DNA of 23,970 nucleotides from Lachnospiraceae bacterium UBA7179 (GTDB taxonomy: Bacteria; Bacillota; Clostridia; Lachnospirales; Lachnospiraceae), in the NCBI GenBank assembly GCA_002491195.1, contig DKVL01000086.1, positions 1-23,970 of the forward strand, in the 5' to 3' direction. Each line of letters opens with the position of its first letter. Position 1 is the stretch's first letter. Both the position numbers and the translations under genes were made by a program. This document shows, piece by piece, positions 11,431 to 19,602 of the stretch. The notes below the pieces were generated by a model. It was given only the letters and a program-made list of their open reading frames with translations. It made no database searches and was not told the DNA's origin.

Positions 11431-12261
11431 TCATAATACTATGACACTTCGTATCAACACAGGCATCAGCTTTCCTGCCGCAATGCCGCCCACAAGATAG
11501 CAGACCACAATCATATAGGCAATATAATCTCTCTTTTCATAGTGAAGCGGTTTCATCTTGGTGCGGTGTTCTCCTCCCCTGTAGCAGCGCGCCTCCATCG
11601 CCATCGCAAGATCATTCGCGCGCCGGAACGCCGATATGAAAAGAGGAACCAGCAATGGTACCAGACTCTTTGCCTTCTTGATCAGATTCCCACTGTCAAA
11701 ATCCGCACACCTTGCCAGTTGTGCTTTCATGATTTTATCTGTCTCCTCCATTAATATCGGTATAAATCTAAGCGCGATCGACATCATCATAGCAATCTCA
11801 TGCACTGGCACCTTTATCTTATTCAATGGATGCAGCATCTTCTCAAGGCCGTCTGTAAGCTGATTCGGCGTTGTCGTGAGCGTCATCACCGAAGAGCCTA
11901 TAATCAGAAATCCCAAACGTATCGACAGCAATATTGCAAGCCTGAGTCCCTCCTGCGTGATCGTGAGCTTCCAGATCTGGACAATCGGTTCGCCCGGTGT
12001 CAGGAACAAGTTAAATATCACTGTGATCGACAGCAGAAAAACGATCGACTTCATGCCCTTTACCATGAACTTAAACGGAACCTTTGACATTCTGATCACA
12101 AACGCAAGAAACAAGGCCGCCACCAGATACCCCCAAAATCCATCAAAAATGAAAAGAGAAATGATAAATAGAATCGTTGTCCCAAGCTTCACCCGGGGAT
12201 CGAGTCTGTGTATTACGGAGTCCGCCTGATAATATTGTCCTAATGTGATATCCCTAAGCAT
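11431..12261 (-). CDS. ecfT: ECF transporter transmembrane component EcfT
   Basis: 276 residues from ATG 12261 (MLRDITLGQYYQADSVIHRL), preceded by AGGTGG; the open frame extends 12 codons more. Early DPRVK motif (LDPRVKLGTTILFII) and four to five membrane spans: about 25-55 (two close spans), 65-85, 105-130 and the C-terminal span. The cytoplasmic coupling helices carry ARC motifs, QLARCADF and MEARCYRGGEH, the latter being the A-R-G-like contact with the ATPases. It links the two EcfA ATPases to substrate-specific S components encoded elsewhere, for vitamin or metal uptake. It lies 10 bp downstream of ecfA2. Confidence 0.94.
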   Translation of the reverse strand: MLRDITLGQYYQADSVIHRLDPRVKLGTTILFIISLFIFDGFWGYLVAALFLAFVIRMSKVPFKFMVKGMKSIVFLLSITVIFNLFLTPGEPIVQIWKLTITQEGLRLAILLSIRLGFLIIGSSVMTLTTTPNQLTDGLEKMLHPLNKIKVPVHEIAMMMSIALRFIPILMEETDKIMKAQLARCADFDSGNLIKKAKSLVPLLVPLFISAFRRANDLAMAMEARCYRGGEHRTKMKPLHYEKRDYIAYMIVVCYLVGGIAAGKLMPVLIRSVIVL

Positions 12262-12271
12262 AATCCGCCAC

Positions 12272-13144
12272 CTATCTCCCCTTTCGCACTGCCACAAGCT
12301 TCGTAAAATAGCTTTTTATTTCATCTCTTGCTTCCTCAATCGTTGTAACCTCATCGCTGACATCATAACCATGATCCCGCAGCTCTTTCATAATATAAGT
12401 CACTTGCGGAGCTGCAAGCCCGATCTCCTCAAGTTCCCGATAGTGTTTGAACACTTCCCCCGGCTCATCATCATACATCACGCAGCCCTTATTCATCACG
12501 ATAATCCTGTCAACATATTTTGCCACATCCTCCATACTGTGTGATACCAGTAGAACCGTAATGCCAGTTTCCCGCTTTAGCTTGGAAATCTGATCAAGGA
12601 TCTCATCTCTTCCCTTGGGATCCAATCCGGCTGTCGGCTCATCCAGGATCAGTACCTCTGGTTTCATGGCAAGCACGCCCGCGATCGCAACACGCCTTTT
12701 CTGTCCGCCTGAGAGATCAAAAGGTGACTGATAAAAATAGTCGTCCTCAAGCCCCACCAGCTTCAATGCCTCAAATGCGCGCAATTCAACTTCCTTTTTT
12801 GATAATCCAAGATTTTTCGGTCCAAAGCAGACATCTGCAAAAACATCTGTCTCGAAAAGCTGATGCTCTGGATACTGAAACACAAGCCCGACCTTACTGC
12901 GCAGCATTTTTTTATCAAAATCTTCCGCATCAATGTCTTCTCCATTGAAATAAATATTCCCCGAGGTCGCTTTCATCAGTCCATTAAGATGTTGAACCAG
13001 CGTGGACTTACCTGAACCCGTATGACCGATCAATCCGATAAACTGTCCATCCGGTATCACCAGACTGATCTTGTCCAAAGCCTTTACCGCCATAGTCGTA
13101 TCCTCTCCATATATATGACTTACTTTATCCAATATAATCGGCAT
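12272..13144 (-). CDS. ecfA2: ECF transporter ATPase EcfA2
   Basis: 290 residues from ATG 13144 (MPIILDKVSHIYGEDTTMAV) with AAAGGGTGG upstream; 25 extra codons in the open frame overlap ecfA1 and are not needed. Walker A GHTGSGKST, Q-loop VFQYPEHQLF, signature LSGGQKRRVAIAG, Walker B VLILDEPTAGLDP and switch VSHSMEDV are all intact. It pairs with EcfA1 as a heterodimeric ATP-driven motor. The extended C-terminus (YIMKELRDHGYDVSDE) is typical of group II ECF ATPases. Confidence 0.95.
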   Translation of the reverse strand: MPIILDKVSHIYGEDTTMAVKALDKISLVIPDGQFIGLIGHTGSGKSTLVQHLNGLMKATSGNIYFNGEDIDAEDFDKKMLRSKVGLVFQYPEHQLFETDVFADVCFGPKNLGLSKKEVELRAFEALKLVGLEDDYFYQSPFDLSGGQKRRVAIAGVLAMKPEVLILDEPTAGLDPKGRDEILDQISKLKRETGITVLLVSHSMEDVAKYVDRIIVMNKGCVMYDDEPGEVFKHYRELEEIGLAAPQVTYIMKELRDHGYDVSDEVTTIEEARDEIKSYFTKLVAVRKGR

Positions 13145-13182
13145 ATCGTCCACCCTTTCCTCTGATTCATCGCAAAATACTG

Positions 13183-14061
13183 CTAGTACTCCATCCGACC
13201 AGTAACTGCATCGATACATCGGTCAAATGCTTCCAGAAATTCCTGGTTGGTGAGCACTCCATCCGGCATGGGAAATCCATCCTTTTTCAATTCATGCGCC
13301 AACAAAGTCACCTGCGGCACATCGAGTCGGAGTTCCTTTAACCGCTCCACCTTAGAAAACACCTCCCGTGGTGTCCCCTGGAGCGTGATCTGACCTTTGT
13401 CCATCACATAAACCTTATCGGCATAGATTACTTCCTCCATATAGTGCGTGATCAGTATCACTGTAATATGTTCCACATCGTTCAACGCCCTGATGGCACG
13501 TATCACTTCCTTGCGTCCTTTCGGATCCAGCATTGCGGTCGGCTCGTCAAGTACGATACACTTCGGATGCATGGCGATCACCCCTGCGATAGAAACTCTC
13601 TGTTTTTGCCCTCCGGACAGTTTGTTTGGTGAGAATTTCCGAAACTGATACATTCCGACTGCCTTCAGGCTTTCTTCAACGCGCTCCCAGATCTCTTTGG
13701 TTGGCACACCCATATTCTCAGGGCCAAATCCCACATCCTCCTCAACAATCTGACCAATAATCTGATTGTCTGGATTCTGGAAGACCATTCCTGCTGTCTG
13801 CCTGATATCCCAGACTGCCTCATCCTCTCTGGTATCCTTTCCGTCTACCCACACAGTTCCCTCCGTGGGATATAGAATCGCATTCAAATGTTTTGCCAGT
13901 GTCGACTTTCCCGAACCATTATGCCCTAATATAGCCACAAAGTCACCCTGATTAATATCAAGATTCACATTTTCCACAGCAGTGATGATTCCCTCCACAT
14001 TGCCTTCCTCATCACGTCTTATATACTCATAAACCAAATCTTTCACTTTGATTATTTTCAC
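13183..14061 (-). CDS. ecfA1: ECF transporter ATPase EcfA1
   Basis: 292 residues. The start is GTG 14061 (VKIIKVKDLVYEY), with GGAGG 6 bases upstream; the longer open frame lacks such a site. Walker A GHNGSGKST, Q-loop VFQNPDNQI, signature LSGGQKQRVSIAG, Walker B CIVLDEPTAMLDP and switch ITHYMEEV are intact. FQNPDNQ is the usual EcfA1 form. It is followed by ecfA2 after 38 bp, and ecfT comes next. The order after rplQ matches that in Bacillus. Confidence 0.95.
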   Translation of the reverse strand: MKIIKVKDLVYEYIRRDEEGNVEGIITAVENVNLDINQGDFVAILGHNGSGKSTLAKHLNAILYPTEGTVWVDGKDTREDEAVWDIRQTAGMVFQNPDNQIIGQIVEEDVGFGPENMGVPTKEIWERVEESLKAVGMYQFRKFSPNKLSGGQKQRVSIAGVIAMHPKCIVLDEPTAMLDPKGRKEVIRAIRALNDVEHITVILITHYMEEVIYADKVYVMDKGQITLQGTPREVFSKVERLKELRLDVPQVTLLAHELKKDGFPMPDGVLTNQEFLEAFDRCIDAVTGRMEY

Positions 14062-14153
14062 ATTTGACCTCCATGCATCTATGAAAAATGCTGCTCTTTG
14101 CATTCTTCTATGGAACTATTGACACCAATCTGTAAAAATCGTTCATACACGTA

Positions 14154-14888
14154 CTAATCCACATCTTTTGCAGGCTTAGAGATTCTTTTTGCACTCTCAT
14201 CCTGCACCTGTTGCTGCATAAACGCCTGATAAAGTTTCCTCCGCTGCAGCACCTCTTTATGCTCTTTGTCCAATTCAATCTGCCTTCTGATCGTCTCTGC
14301 AAGCCAAATCGCCCGTATCTTTTCGAGAATTTCATCCTCCTTGCTCTTGGAAGTCCCTGTCATCTTGTCTGTATACTCTTTACCATAGAGCTGCGTCTGC
14401 TGCTGACGCCTCTTACTACTCTTGTATTCCTCATCCCACTTCTGTATTTTTTGGCGCTCTTTCTCCTTCTCCTTCTGCTTTTTATAGTTTGCTTTTGCCG
14501 TCGCCGTACTGGCATAAACCTTGGCAGGTCGAACATTGACTGTCTTTGCGCCAGAATAATTTGGGTTAAAATTACCTGCAGAATTTGCCATATATGGATT
14601 CCCATACATTGTATTGGCAGCTGTACCTCCAAACGGATTATTTACATTCCGATTCATCGCCTGACCCTGCATGGTATTAGCAGAACCATTTGATGAGAGA
14701 ATATCATTGGGTGTACTCATCAAATACTCATACGCCTTCTGCACTTTAATGTAATATTCCTTTGTATCCATATTGGGATTCGCATCGGGATGATACAACT
14801 TTGCCTTATATCGATATGCCCTCTTAATCTGTTCCTCGGCAGCATCCTCACGAATCCCCAGATAATAGCACGCCTCTTTTCTTGTCAT
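14154..14888 (-). CDS. J-domain (DnaJ-like) protein
   Basis: 244 residues from ATG 14888, preceded by GGAGGAGT. Residues 1-60 form a J domain (YYLGIREDAAEEQIKRAYRY, then the catalytic HPD at about 34-36 in LYHPDANPN, and KVQKAYEYL). A low-complexity Asn/Gly/Met-rich linker (about 65-110) and a highly charged coiled coil (KKQKEKEKERQKIQ, about 135-185) follow. The zinc-finger and substrate domains of DnaJ are absent, so it is a specialised DnaK co-chaperone that recruits Hsp70 to a particular client. It sits between rplQ and ecfA1. The client is unknown; neighbours suggest only housekeeping. Confidence 0.86.
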   Translation of the reverse strand: MTRKEACYYLGIREDAAEEQIKRAYRYKAKLYHPDANPNMDTKEYYIKVQKAYEYLMSTPNDILSSNGSANTMQGQAMNRNVNNPFGGTAANTMYGNPYMANSAGNFNPNYSGAKTVNVRPAKVYASTATAKANYKKQKEKEKERQKIQKWDEEYKSSKRRQQQTQLYGKEYTDKMTGTSKSKEDEILEKIRAIWLAETIRRQIELDKEHKEVLQRRKLYQAFMQQQVQDESAKRISKPAKDVD

Positions 14889-14889
14889 A

Positions 14890-15042
14890 TCACATACTCC
14901 TCCGAAAACCGTAAAATAACTTGATATTTTCTGACAGTTCTTGTGTATCGACCACTTCCGTAACTTTAATTAACCCACTATACAGCAGCGCAAATCCATC
15001 CAGATCGTCATTCAAAAGTACAGGAATCACATCTGAAAACAT
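14890..15042 (-). CDS. Possible 50-aa small protein before the J-domain gene
   Basis: The minus-strand frame MFSDVIPVLLNDDLDGFALL ends 1 bp before the J-domain start, with the Shine-Dalgarno sequence of that gene inside its last codons. Composition looks protein-like (YSGLIKVTEVVDTQELSENI), and the frame stays open another 12 codons or more upstream without a start codon. The ATG has only a weak ACAGGA motif and lies in the loop edge of a 17-bp palindrome. I do not recognise a family. It may be a small coupled gene, a decayed gene or chance. Confidence 0.3.
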   Translation of the reverse strand: MFSDVIPVLLNDDLDGFALLYSGLIKVTEVVDTQELSENIKLFYGFRRSM

Positions 15043-15057
15043 TCCTGTACTTTTGAA
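15011..15057. repeat. 17-bp perfect inverted repeat, 13-nt loop
   Basis: TTCAAAAGTACAGGAAT (15011-15027) and its exact reverse complement at 15041-15057. It lies 21 bp past the rplQ terminator and 123 bp before the J-domain gene. There is no T-run on either side. It may be an operator, an RNA-processing hairpin or a small mobile palindrome. Confidence 0.7.
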
Positions 15058-15077
15058 TAAATACCAATATGAATTGA

Positions 15078-15104
15078 TAAAAACGCTCCCAAACTATGGG
15101 AGCG
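15078..15104 (-). terminator. Terminator of the alpha operon
   Basis: Minus-strand CGCTCCC / GGGAGCG stem (15104-15098 and 15090-15084) with a 7-nt loop, followed by TTTTTAT. It lies 20 bp past the rplQ stop. Confidence 0.88.
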
Positions 15105-15124
15105 CCCAAAAATACACTTTTCTG

Positions 15125-15667
15125 TTATACCAGTTCCAGTACTACCTGCATAGCACCATCGCCCTTACGCTGACCAACCTTGATGATTCTGGTATATCCA
15201 CCATTGCGTCCAACATACTTTGGTGCAATTTCATCAAATAATTTTGCCACAAGATCAAGCTCCTTTGTGTTTGCCTTCCTGCCAGCATTCTTTGCCGGAA
15301 CTTCCTTGACTGTATATAATACTTTGAGCATCTGTCGTCTCGCATGGAGTCTTGAAGGTAGATCTTTCTTGATTTCCTTCTCCACTTCATCATAGACAGT
15401 AACTCTCTTACCATCTTTCTCCTCTTTCACTCTCTTGCCATCTTTATCTTTTCTGGCAACCTTGGCTGTAACTTTCACCATCTCATAATTGTCTTTTTCC
15501 TTTACAGCTAACGCGATGAGACCTTCCACAATCTTCTGTACTTCCTTCGCCCTTGCCTCCGTCGTGATGATTCTGCCATTCTTGCTGGCGATCAACGATG
15601 TAACCTGGCCTCTTAATAATGCCTTTCTCTGACTCGATGTTCTTCCGAGTTTTCTATAACCTGCCAT
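15125..15667 (-). CDS. rplQ: 50S ribosomal protein L17 (long form)
   Basis: 180 residues, start MAGYRKLGRTSSQRKALLRG. The N-terminal part and the end (APKYVGRNGGYTRIIKVGQR, GDGAMQVVLELV) match L17. Typical L17 is about 115-130 residues. The extra 50-60 residues lie in the middle (about 68-105), where the segments KVARKDKDGKRVKEEKDG and YDEVEKEIKKDLPSRL form a charged insertion. Such insertions are known to me from Lachnospiraceae L17. It is the last gene of the alpha operon, and the terminator is at 15078-15104. Confidence 0.96.
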   Translation of the reverse strand: MAGYRKLGRTSSQRKALLRGQVTSLIASKNGRIITTEARAKEVQKIVEGLIALAVKEKDNYEMVKVTAKVARKDKDGKRVKEEKDGKRVTVYDEVEKEIKKDLPSRLHARRQMLKVLYTVKEVPAKNAGRKANTKELDLVAKLFDEIAPKYVGRNGGYTRIIKVGQRKGDGAMQVVLELV

Positions 15668-15897
15668 AATAGGCTCCTTTCATTGTGAGGACACCTCACC
15701 TGCAAAATGCAGTAACATACTGACATTATGTAGGCTACCCTCATTGGTGGAACAAATGACAACGCCCTTTGGACTTACTTATCAAATGTTAATTAATATA
15801 CTCCATCTTTGAGCACAAATGTGAACACTTTGGAATTACCACATTTGCATATCTGTTCAGCCCGCAACTTCATCCATCGAATACGTAATCACCCTGA
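15668..15897. other. 230-bp gap between rpoA and rplQ
   Basis: No gene is visible. CAAATGTG/CACATTTG (15816-15823, 15840-15847) and GTGAGG/CCTCAC near 15685-15700, just before the rplQ start, can form small hairpins. No promoter of good quality was found. The gap is unusually long for two co-transcribed genes. Confidence 0.5.
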
Positions 15898-16863
15898 TTA
15901 ATCTTCGATCGGATTCAACTGTAAGCCCAACTCCTTTAACTTAGCCAATACCTCGTCCAAAGACTTGCGTCCCAGATTGCGGACTTTCATCATATCCTCA
16001 GATGTTCGATTCGTCAACTCCTCGACGGTATTGATACCTGCCCTCTTCAGGCAATTGTACGAACGAACTGATAATTCAAGCTCGTCAATGCTCATCTCGA
16101 GCACCTTCTCCTTCTCATCATCCTCTTTCTCGATCATAACTTCTGCGTTCTTTGCATTTTCAGAGAGATTAATGAAAAGTTTTAAATGTTCGCTCAATAC
16201 CTTGGCTGCCAGGCTGACTGCTTCGTCTGGTGCTAAGGTAGCATCTGTATATACATCCAATGTCAATTTATCATAGTCAGTTATCTGACCTACACGGGTA
16301 TTTTCTACGGTAACATTTACCCTCTCTACAGGAGTGTATATAGAATCCACTGCTATGACACCGATTGGCAAATCCTCGCTCTTATTTTTGTCCGCGCTGA
16401 TATAACCTCTACCCTTCGTAATGATGATCTCCATGTAAAGTTTGCTGTCCTTGCCGCCATTCAGCGTCGCAATAACCTGATCAGGATTCATGATCTCAAT
16501 ATCCTGATCAACCTGAATGTCAGACGCTCTGACAACACCTTCACCCTCAAAATCTATAATTGCCTTTTTCACTTCATCCGTCTCACAACTGTTTTTGATG
16601 GCCAGACTTTTAAGATTCATGATAATCTCTGTCACATCTTCTTTCACACCCGGAATCGAACTGAACTCGTGTAGGACGCCATCAATCTTAACCTGACTTA
16701 CAGCTGCACCAGGTAGGGAAGCAAGCATAATTCTTCTAAGAGAATTACCCAGTGTAATTCCGTATCCCCTCTCCAAAGGCTCCACGATAAATTTACCATA
16801 CCTTTTGTCCTCAGAGATTTCTGCCACTTCAATATTTGGACTGTCAAAATCAAATGCCAACAC
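15898..16863 (-). CDS. rpoA: RNA polymerase alpha subunit
   Basis: 321 residues. The N-terminal dimerisation domain includes GYGITLGNSLRRIMLASLPG, and the C-terminal domain (about 250-315) carries the helix-hairpin-helix segments ELSVRSYNCLKRAGINTVEE and MMKVRNLGRKSLDEVLAKL, which contact UP elements and activators. An acidic linker (EKEDDEKEKVLEM) separates them. Full length. It lies between rpsD and rplQ, as in nearly all Firmicutes. Confidence 0.99.
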   Translation of the reverse strand: MLAFDFDSPNIEVAEISEDKRYGKFIVEPLERGYGITLGNSLRRIMLASLPGAAVSQVKIDGVLHEFSSIPGVKEDVTEIIMNLKSLAIKNSCETDEVKKAIIDFEGEGVVRASDIQVDQDIEIMNPDQVIATLNGGKDSKLYMEIIITKGRGYISADKNKSEDLPIGVIAVDSIYTPVERVNVTVENTRVGQITDYDKLTLDVYTDATLAPDEAVSLAAKVLSEHLKLFINLSENAKNAEVMIEKEDDEKEKVLEMSIDELELSVRSYNCLKRAGINTVEELTNRTSEDMMKVRNLGRKSLDEVLAKLKELGLQLNPIED

Positions 16864-16967
16864 TGTAAATACCCTCCTTTATATGGACGTGTTAATAAGT
16901 GCAACAATAGAAAGTACACCTATGCGCACTTCCTACTGTCAATTTCTTATCTCTGCCCGATTGTGAA

Positions 16968-17561
16968 TTACTTAGAATATAATTCGACAATAAGCATCTC
17001 ATCTACAGGAACATCAATGACCTCTCTTGAAGGAAGCTCTTTGATCGTACCCTTGAAATTCTCCTGGTCAACATCCATCCATTCAGGAACAAGTCTGCCA
17101 TTTGTTGCCTCGGCAATATCTTTGTATCTCTGCAGGCCCTTGGACTTCTCTTTGATTTCAACGACATCTCCAACGCTGATTAAATAGGAAGGTATGTTAA
17201 CACACTTTCCATTTACCAACACGTGCTTATGACCAACAACCTGTCTTGCCTCTCTTCTTGTCCTGGCAAATCCCATGCGGAAGACAACATTGTCCAGTCT
17301 TCTCTCAAGAAGAACCATCAGGTTCTCACCAGTCATGCCCTTCATTCTGTCAGCTTTCTCGTAATAATTGCGGAAAGGCTTCTCAAGGACACCGTAGATA
17401 AACTTTGCTTTCTGTTTCTCTCTGAGCTGTAAACCATACTCACTCATCTTCTTGCCAGCTCTCGCAGATTTTCTTTTAGACTTCTTATCATATCCCAAAA
17501 ACACAGGATCTAAATCAAGAGATCTGCATCTTTTCAGTACAGGAACTCTATTCACTGCCAT
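16968..17561 (-). CDS. rpsD: 30S ribosomal protein S4
   Basis: 197 residues, start MAVNRVPVLKRCRSLDLDPV. The zinc-binding cysteines of the C+ form are not seen (a single Cys near the N-terminus), so this is a C-minus S4. The S4 RNA-binding domain with RLDNVVFRMGFARTRREARQ and VNGKCVNIPSYLISVGDVVE is intact. S4 is a primary binder of 16S rRNA. In some bacteria it represses its own operon, but no S4 target structure was recognised here. Confidence 0.98.
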   Translation of the reverse strand: MAVNRVPVLKRCRSLDLDPVFLGYDKKSKRKSARAGKKMSEYGLQLREKQKAKFIYGVLEKPFRNYYEKADRMKGMTGENLMVLLERRLDNVVFRMGFARTRREARQVVGHKHVLVNGKCVNIPSYLISVGDVVEIKEKSKGLQRYKDIAEATNGRLVPEWMDVDQENFKGTIKELPSREVIDVPVDEMLIVELYSK

Positions 17562-17644
17562 GCTATTATCCTCCTAAATCTGTGCGCACAAAACATACCC
17601 GCTCTAGCGCATATATGCCACTATTCTATCTAATATCCTAACCA

Positions 17645-18040
17645 CTAAACCCTGCGGCGCTTTGGTGGACGGCATCCGTTATGTGGAACCGGTGTAACAT
17701 CCTTGATACTGGTCACCTCAAGACCACATGCCTGAAGCGCCCGAATCGCTGCCTCTCTTCCTGAACCAGGTCCCTTAACCATAACATCTACAGATTTCAA
17801 GCCATGCACCAAAGCTGCTTTCGTAGCTGTCTCGGCTGCCATCTGTGCAGCATATGGAGTAGATTTCTTTGAACCTCTAAATCCCAGACCACCAGCACTT
17901 GCCCATGAGAGTGCATTACCCTCATTGTCAGTCAATGTAACAATTGTATTGTTAAATGACGATTGGATATGTGCCTGTCCTCGTTCAACGTTTTTCTTTA
18001 CACGCTTTTTTGTCACTTTCTTGGTAACTTTTTTAGCCAT
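17645..18040 (-). CDS. rpsK: 30S ribosomal protein S11
   Basis: 131 residues with the Lys-rich start MAKKVTKKVTKKRVKKNVER, then the family core AHIQSSFNNTIVTLTDNEGN, VDVMVKGPGSGREAAIRALQ and the end VTPVPHNGCRPPKRRRV. It forms part of the platform near the mRNA exit. It sits between rpsM and rpsD. Confidence 0.98.
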   Translation of the reverse strand: MAKKVTKKVTKKRVKKNVERGQAHIQSSFNNTIVTLTDNEGNALSWASAGGLGFRGSKKSTPYAAQMAAETATKAALVHGLKSVDVMVKGPGSGREAAIRALQACGLEVTSIKDVTPVPHNGCRPPKRRRV

Positions 18041-18083
18041 TTTAAACTAACCTACTTTCTCATTCAACTTATTGTTCGCAACT

Positions 18084-18112
18084 CAAATATGAAACCTGTT
18101 ATTTCATATTTG
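18084..18112. other. 11-bp perfect hairpin between rpsM and rpsK
   Basis: CAAATATGAAA and TTTCATATTTG with a 7-nt loop. No T-run follows on the minus strand. Possible mRNA processing or stabilising site inside the operon. Confidence 0.5.
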
Positions 18113-18159
18113 TAATAATTCGACATTAGCCGAAACTATATGTCCAGCATAAGCTAAGA

Positions 18160-18528
18160 CTATTTCTTCTTATTTGCCACTGTTCGCTTGGGGCCTTTTC
18201 TTGTTCTTGCGTTTGTTTTCGTCTTCTGACCACGAACAGGAAGTCCCTTTCTGTGACGGATACCACGATAACATCCGATCTCCTGCAGTCTCTTGATGTT
18301 CAGAGCGATCTCACGTCTAAGATCACCTTCCACCATATACTCCTCATCAATGATCGCACTGATTTTCTTAACGTCATCATCTGTCAGATCCCTGACACGG
18401 ACATCAGGATTCACTCCTGCCTTCTCAAGAATTTTGTTTGAGCTTACTCTACCAATACCATAGATATAAGTCAACCCAATTTCTACACGTTTTTCTCTTG
18501 GTAAGTCAACACCAGCAATACGAGCCAT
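18160..18528 (-). CDS. rpsM: 30S ribosomal protein S13
   Basis: 122 residues from ATG 18528 (MARIAGVDLPREKRVEIGLT), with GGAGG 9 bases upstream; the open frame extends 18 codons but family members start here. YIYGIGRVSSNKILEKAGV and the C-terminal RHRKGLPVRGQKTKTNARTR are diagnostic. S13 forms the bridge to the large subunit in the 30S head. It heads the rpsM-rpsK-rpsD-rpoA-rplQ group behind a 350-bp leader region. Confidence 0.98.
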   Translation of the reverse strand: MARIAGVDLPREKRVEIGLTYIYGIGRVSSNKILEKAGVNPDVRVRDLTDDDVKKISAIIDEEYMVEGDLRREIALNIKRLQEIGCYRGIRHRKGLPVRGQKTKTNARTRKGPKRTVANKKK

Positions 18529-18878
18529 GTTAAAATTCCTCCATTTTGCTTTGTGATAAGGTTCTATACGCCATCTTATCACTGATTAATAGTAAACTAA
18601 TTGATTGGGGTAATCACTACCCGACCGAATAAAAATCCGGTTTGTCCGATACTAATCGGGGCAGAATTATCTTGTTTTTTCTGCCACTTCAATGATTGAA
18701 AACATCATTAAAGTTCCTAAATGCGAAAATTTCGCGAAACGTTTCTCGGTATCAAGAAGTAAACACACAACAGACCAAAATCCATTATATATTCATAGCA
18801 CATATTCACTTTGACGGATTGGAATATATGCCTCAGCCGCTCTTTTTACACAAGCTCCACATGAGTCATAAAGATTAT
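18529..18878 (-). promoter_or_regulatory. 350-bp rpmJ-rpsM gap: possible promoter and structured leader
   Basis: No gene is visible. A modest promoter (TTGAAG 18692-18687, then GATAAT or TAATTC near 18666-18671) may add transcription of the alpha genes. Between it and rpsM lie CCGAT-TAGT-ATCGG, ACCG...CGGT and GGGTA-GTGAT-TACCC hairpins (about 18610-18660), compatible with a ribosomal-protein autoregulatory leader. This is an inference from pairing alone. Confidence 0.4.
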
Positions 18879-18992
18879 TTAACCCTGTCTCTGCTTGTGT
18901 TTCGGATTTTCACAGATAATTCTGATCTTTCCTTTTCTCTTGATCACTTTGCATTTCTCGCAAATAGGTTTTACTGATGATCTAACTTTCAT
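18879..18992 (-). CDS. rpmJ: 50S ribosomal protein L36
   Basis: 37 residues, too short for most ORF scans: MKVRSSVKPICEKCKVIKRK, then GKIRIICENPKHKQRQG. The Cys-Cys-Cys-His zinc ribbon (C11, C14, C27, H32) is complete, so it is the C+ form. AGGAGGG precedes the start. It lies between infA and rpsM, the standard place. Confidence 0.97.
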   Translation of the reverse strand: MKVRSSVKPICEKCKVIKRKGKIRIICENPKHKQRQG

Positions 18993-19024
18993 GTTAAACC
19001 CTCCTTTCAAAAAGACCGTTTTAC

Positions 19025-19053
19025 ATTATATCATGCAGTCTGGGCAAATGCAA
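19025..19053 (-). promoter_or_regulatory. Promoter upstream of rpmJ
   Basis: TTGCAT (19053-19048), a 17-bp spacer and perfect TATAAT (19030-19025) on the minus strand, with a start near 19018, 26 bp before the rpmJ ATG. It would feed rpmJ and the alpha genes independently of the spc operon. Confidence 0.65.
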
Positions 19054-19110
19054 GCCCTATATTAAAATATTTTCCAAAATTTCATTCATAAGAAAATATT
19101 CCAATCAGAT

Positions 19111-19329
19111 TTATTTATCTCTCCATATAATTCGTCCCTTGGATAAATCATATGGCGATAACTCCAATGTCACCTTGTCACCCGGAAGAATACGGATAAA
19201 GTTCTGCCTTAACTTTCCGCTGATATGTGCAAGCACCCTGTGACCATTTTCCAGCTCCACCTGAAACATCGTATTGGGAAGTTTCTCTACTACAGTTCCT
19301 TCGATCTCAATTACATCGGACTTTGACAT
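19111..19329 (-). CDS. infA: Translation initiation factor IF-1
   Basis: 72 residues: MSKSDVIEIEGTVVEKLPNT, then FQVELENGHRVLAHISGKLR and PGDKVTLELSPYDLSKGRI. Single OB fold, standard length. It blocks the ribosomal A site during initiation. Its ATG overlaps the stop of the KOW-protein gene by one base (TAATG), indicating coupling. Confidence 0.98.
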   Translation of the reverse strand: MSKSDVIEIEGTVVEKLPNTMFQVELENGHRVLAHISGKLRQNFIRILPGDKVTLELSPYDLSKGRIIWRDK

Positions 19330-19583
19330 TATTTTACCTCCTTAATGTCTTTCAAATATAACTTAATAAAATGTTTAATCTCCTCATTTGTCACAGACGA
19401 GATCTCAATCCTTTGGTTCTCCTTTTTAATGATTTGTATATGCTTTTTATTTTTTTTCTTAGGCCTGTCAAGCATGCGCACTGCCCCATCTACAACATAT
19501 ACAAAGTCTCTTGTTTCTTCTATAATAAGATACAGTTTACCTTTATCATGTCCTGCCAGCGAATAAGCTAAAAAACCAATCAT
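19329..19583 (-). CDS. KOW-domain RNA-binding protein
   Basis: 84 residues: GFLAYSLAGHDKGKLYLIIE opens a KOW-type beta motif (A-G-x-D-x-G-K at about 9-15), then DFVYVVDGAVRMLDRPKKKN with a Lys-rich loop and a helical end. Proteins of this L14E/KOW type are found between map and infA in many Clostridia. It probably binds ribosomal RNA or a translation complex, but its exact role is not established. It is coupled to infA by a one-base overlap and follows map by 19 bp. Confidence 0.85.
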   Translation of the reverse strand: MIGFLAYSLAGHDKGKLYLIIEETRDFVYVVDGAVRMLDRPKKKNKKHIQIIKKENQRIEISSVTNEEIKHFIKLYLKDIKEVK

Positions 19584-19602
19584 TCTTACCTTCTCCTATA
19601 TT

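Noticed and set aside
14211..14693. 160-aa plus-strand frame opposite the J-domain gene
   Set aside because: It is the antisense shadow of the charged coiled-coil region, which gives a Leu/Phe-rich false membrane protein. No start signal is present.
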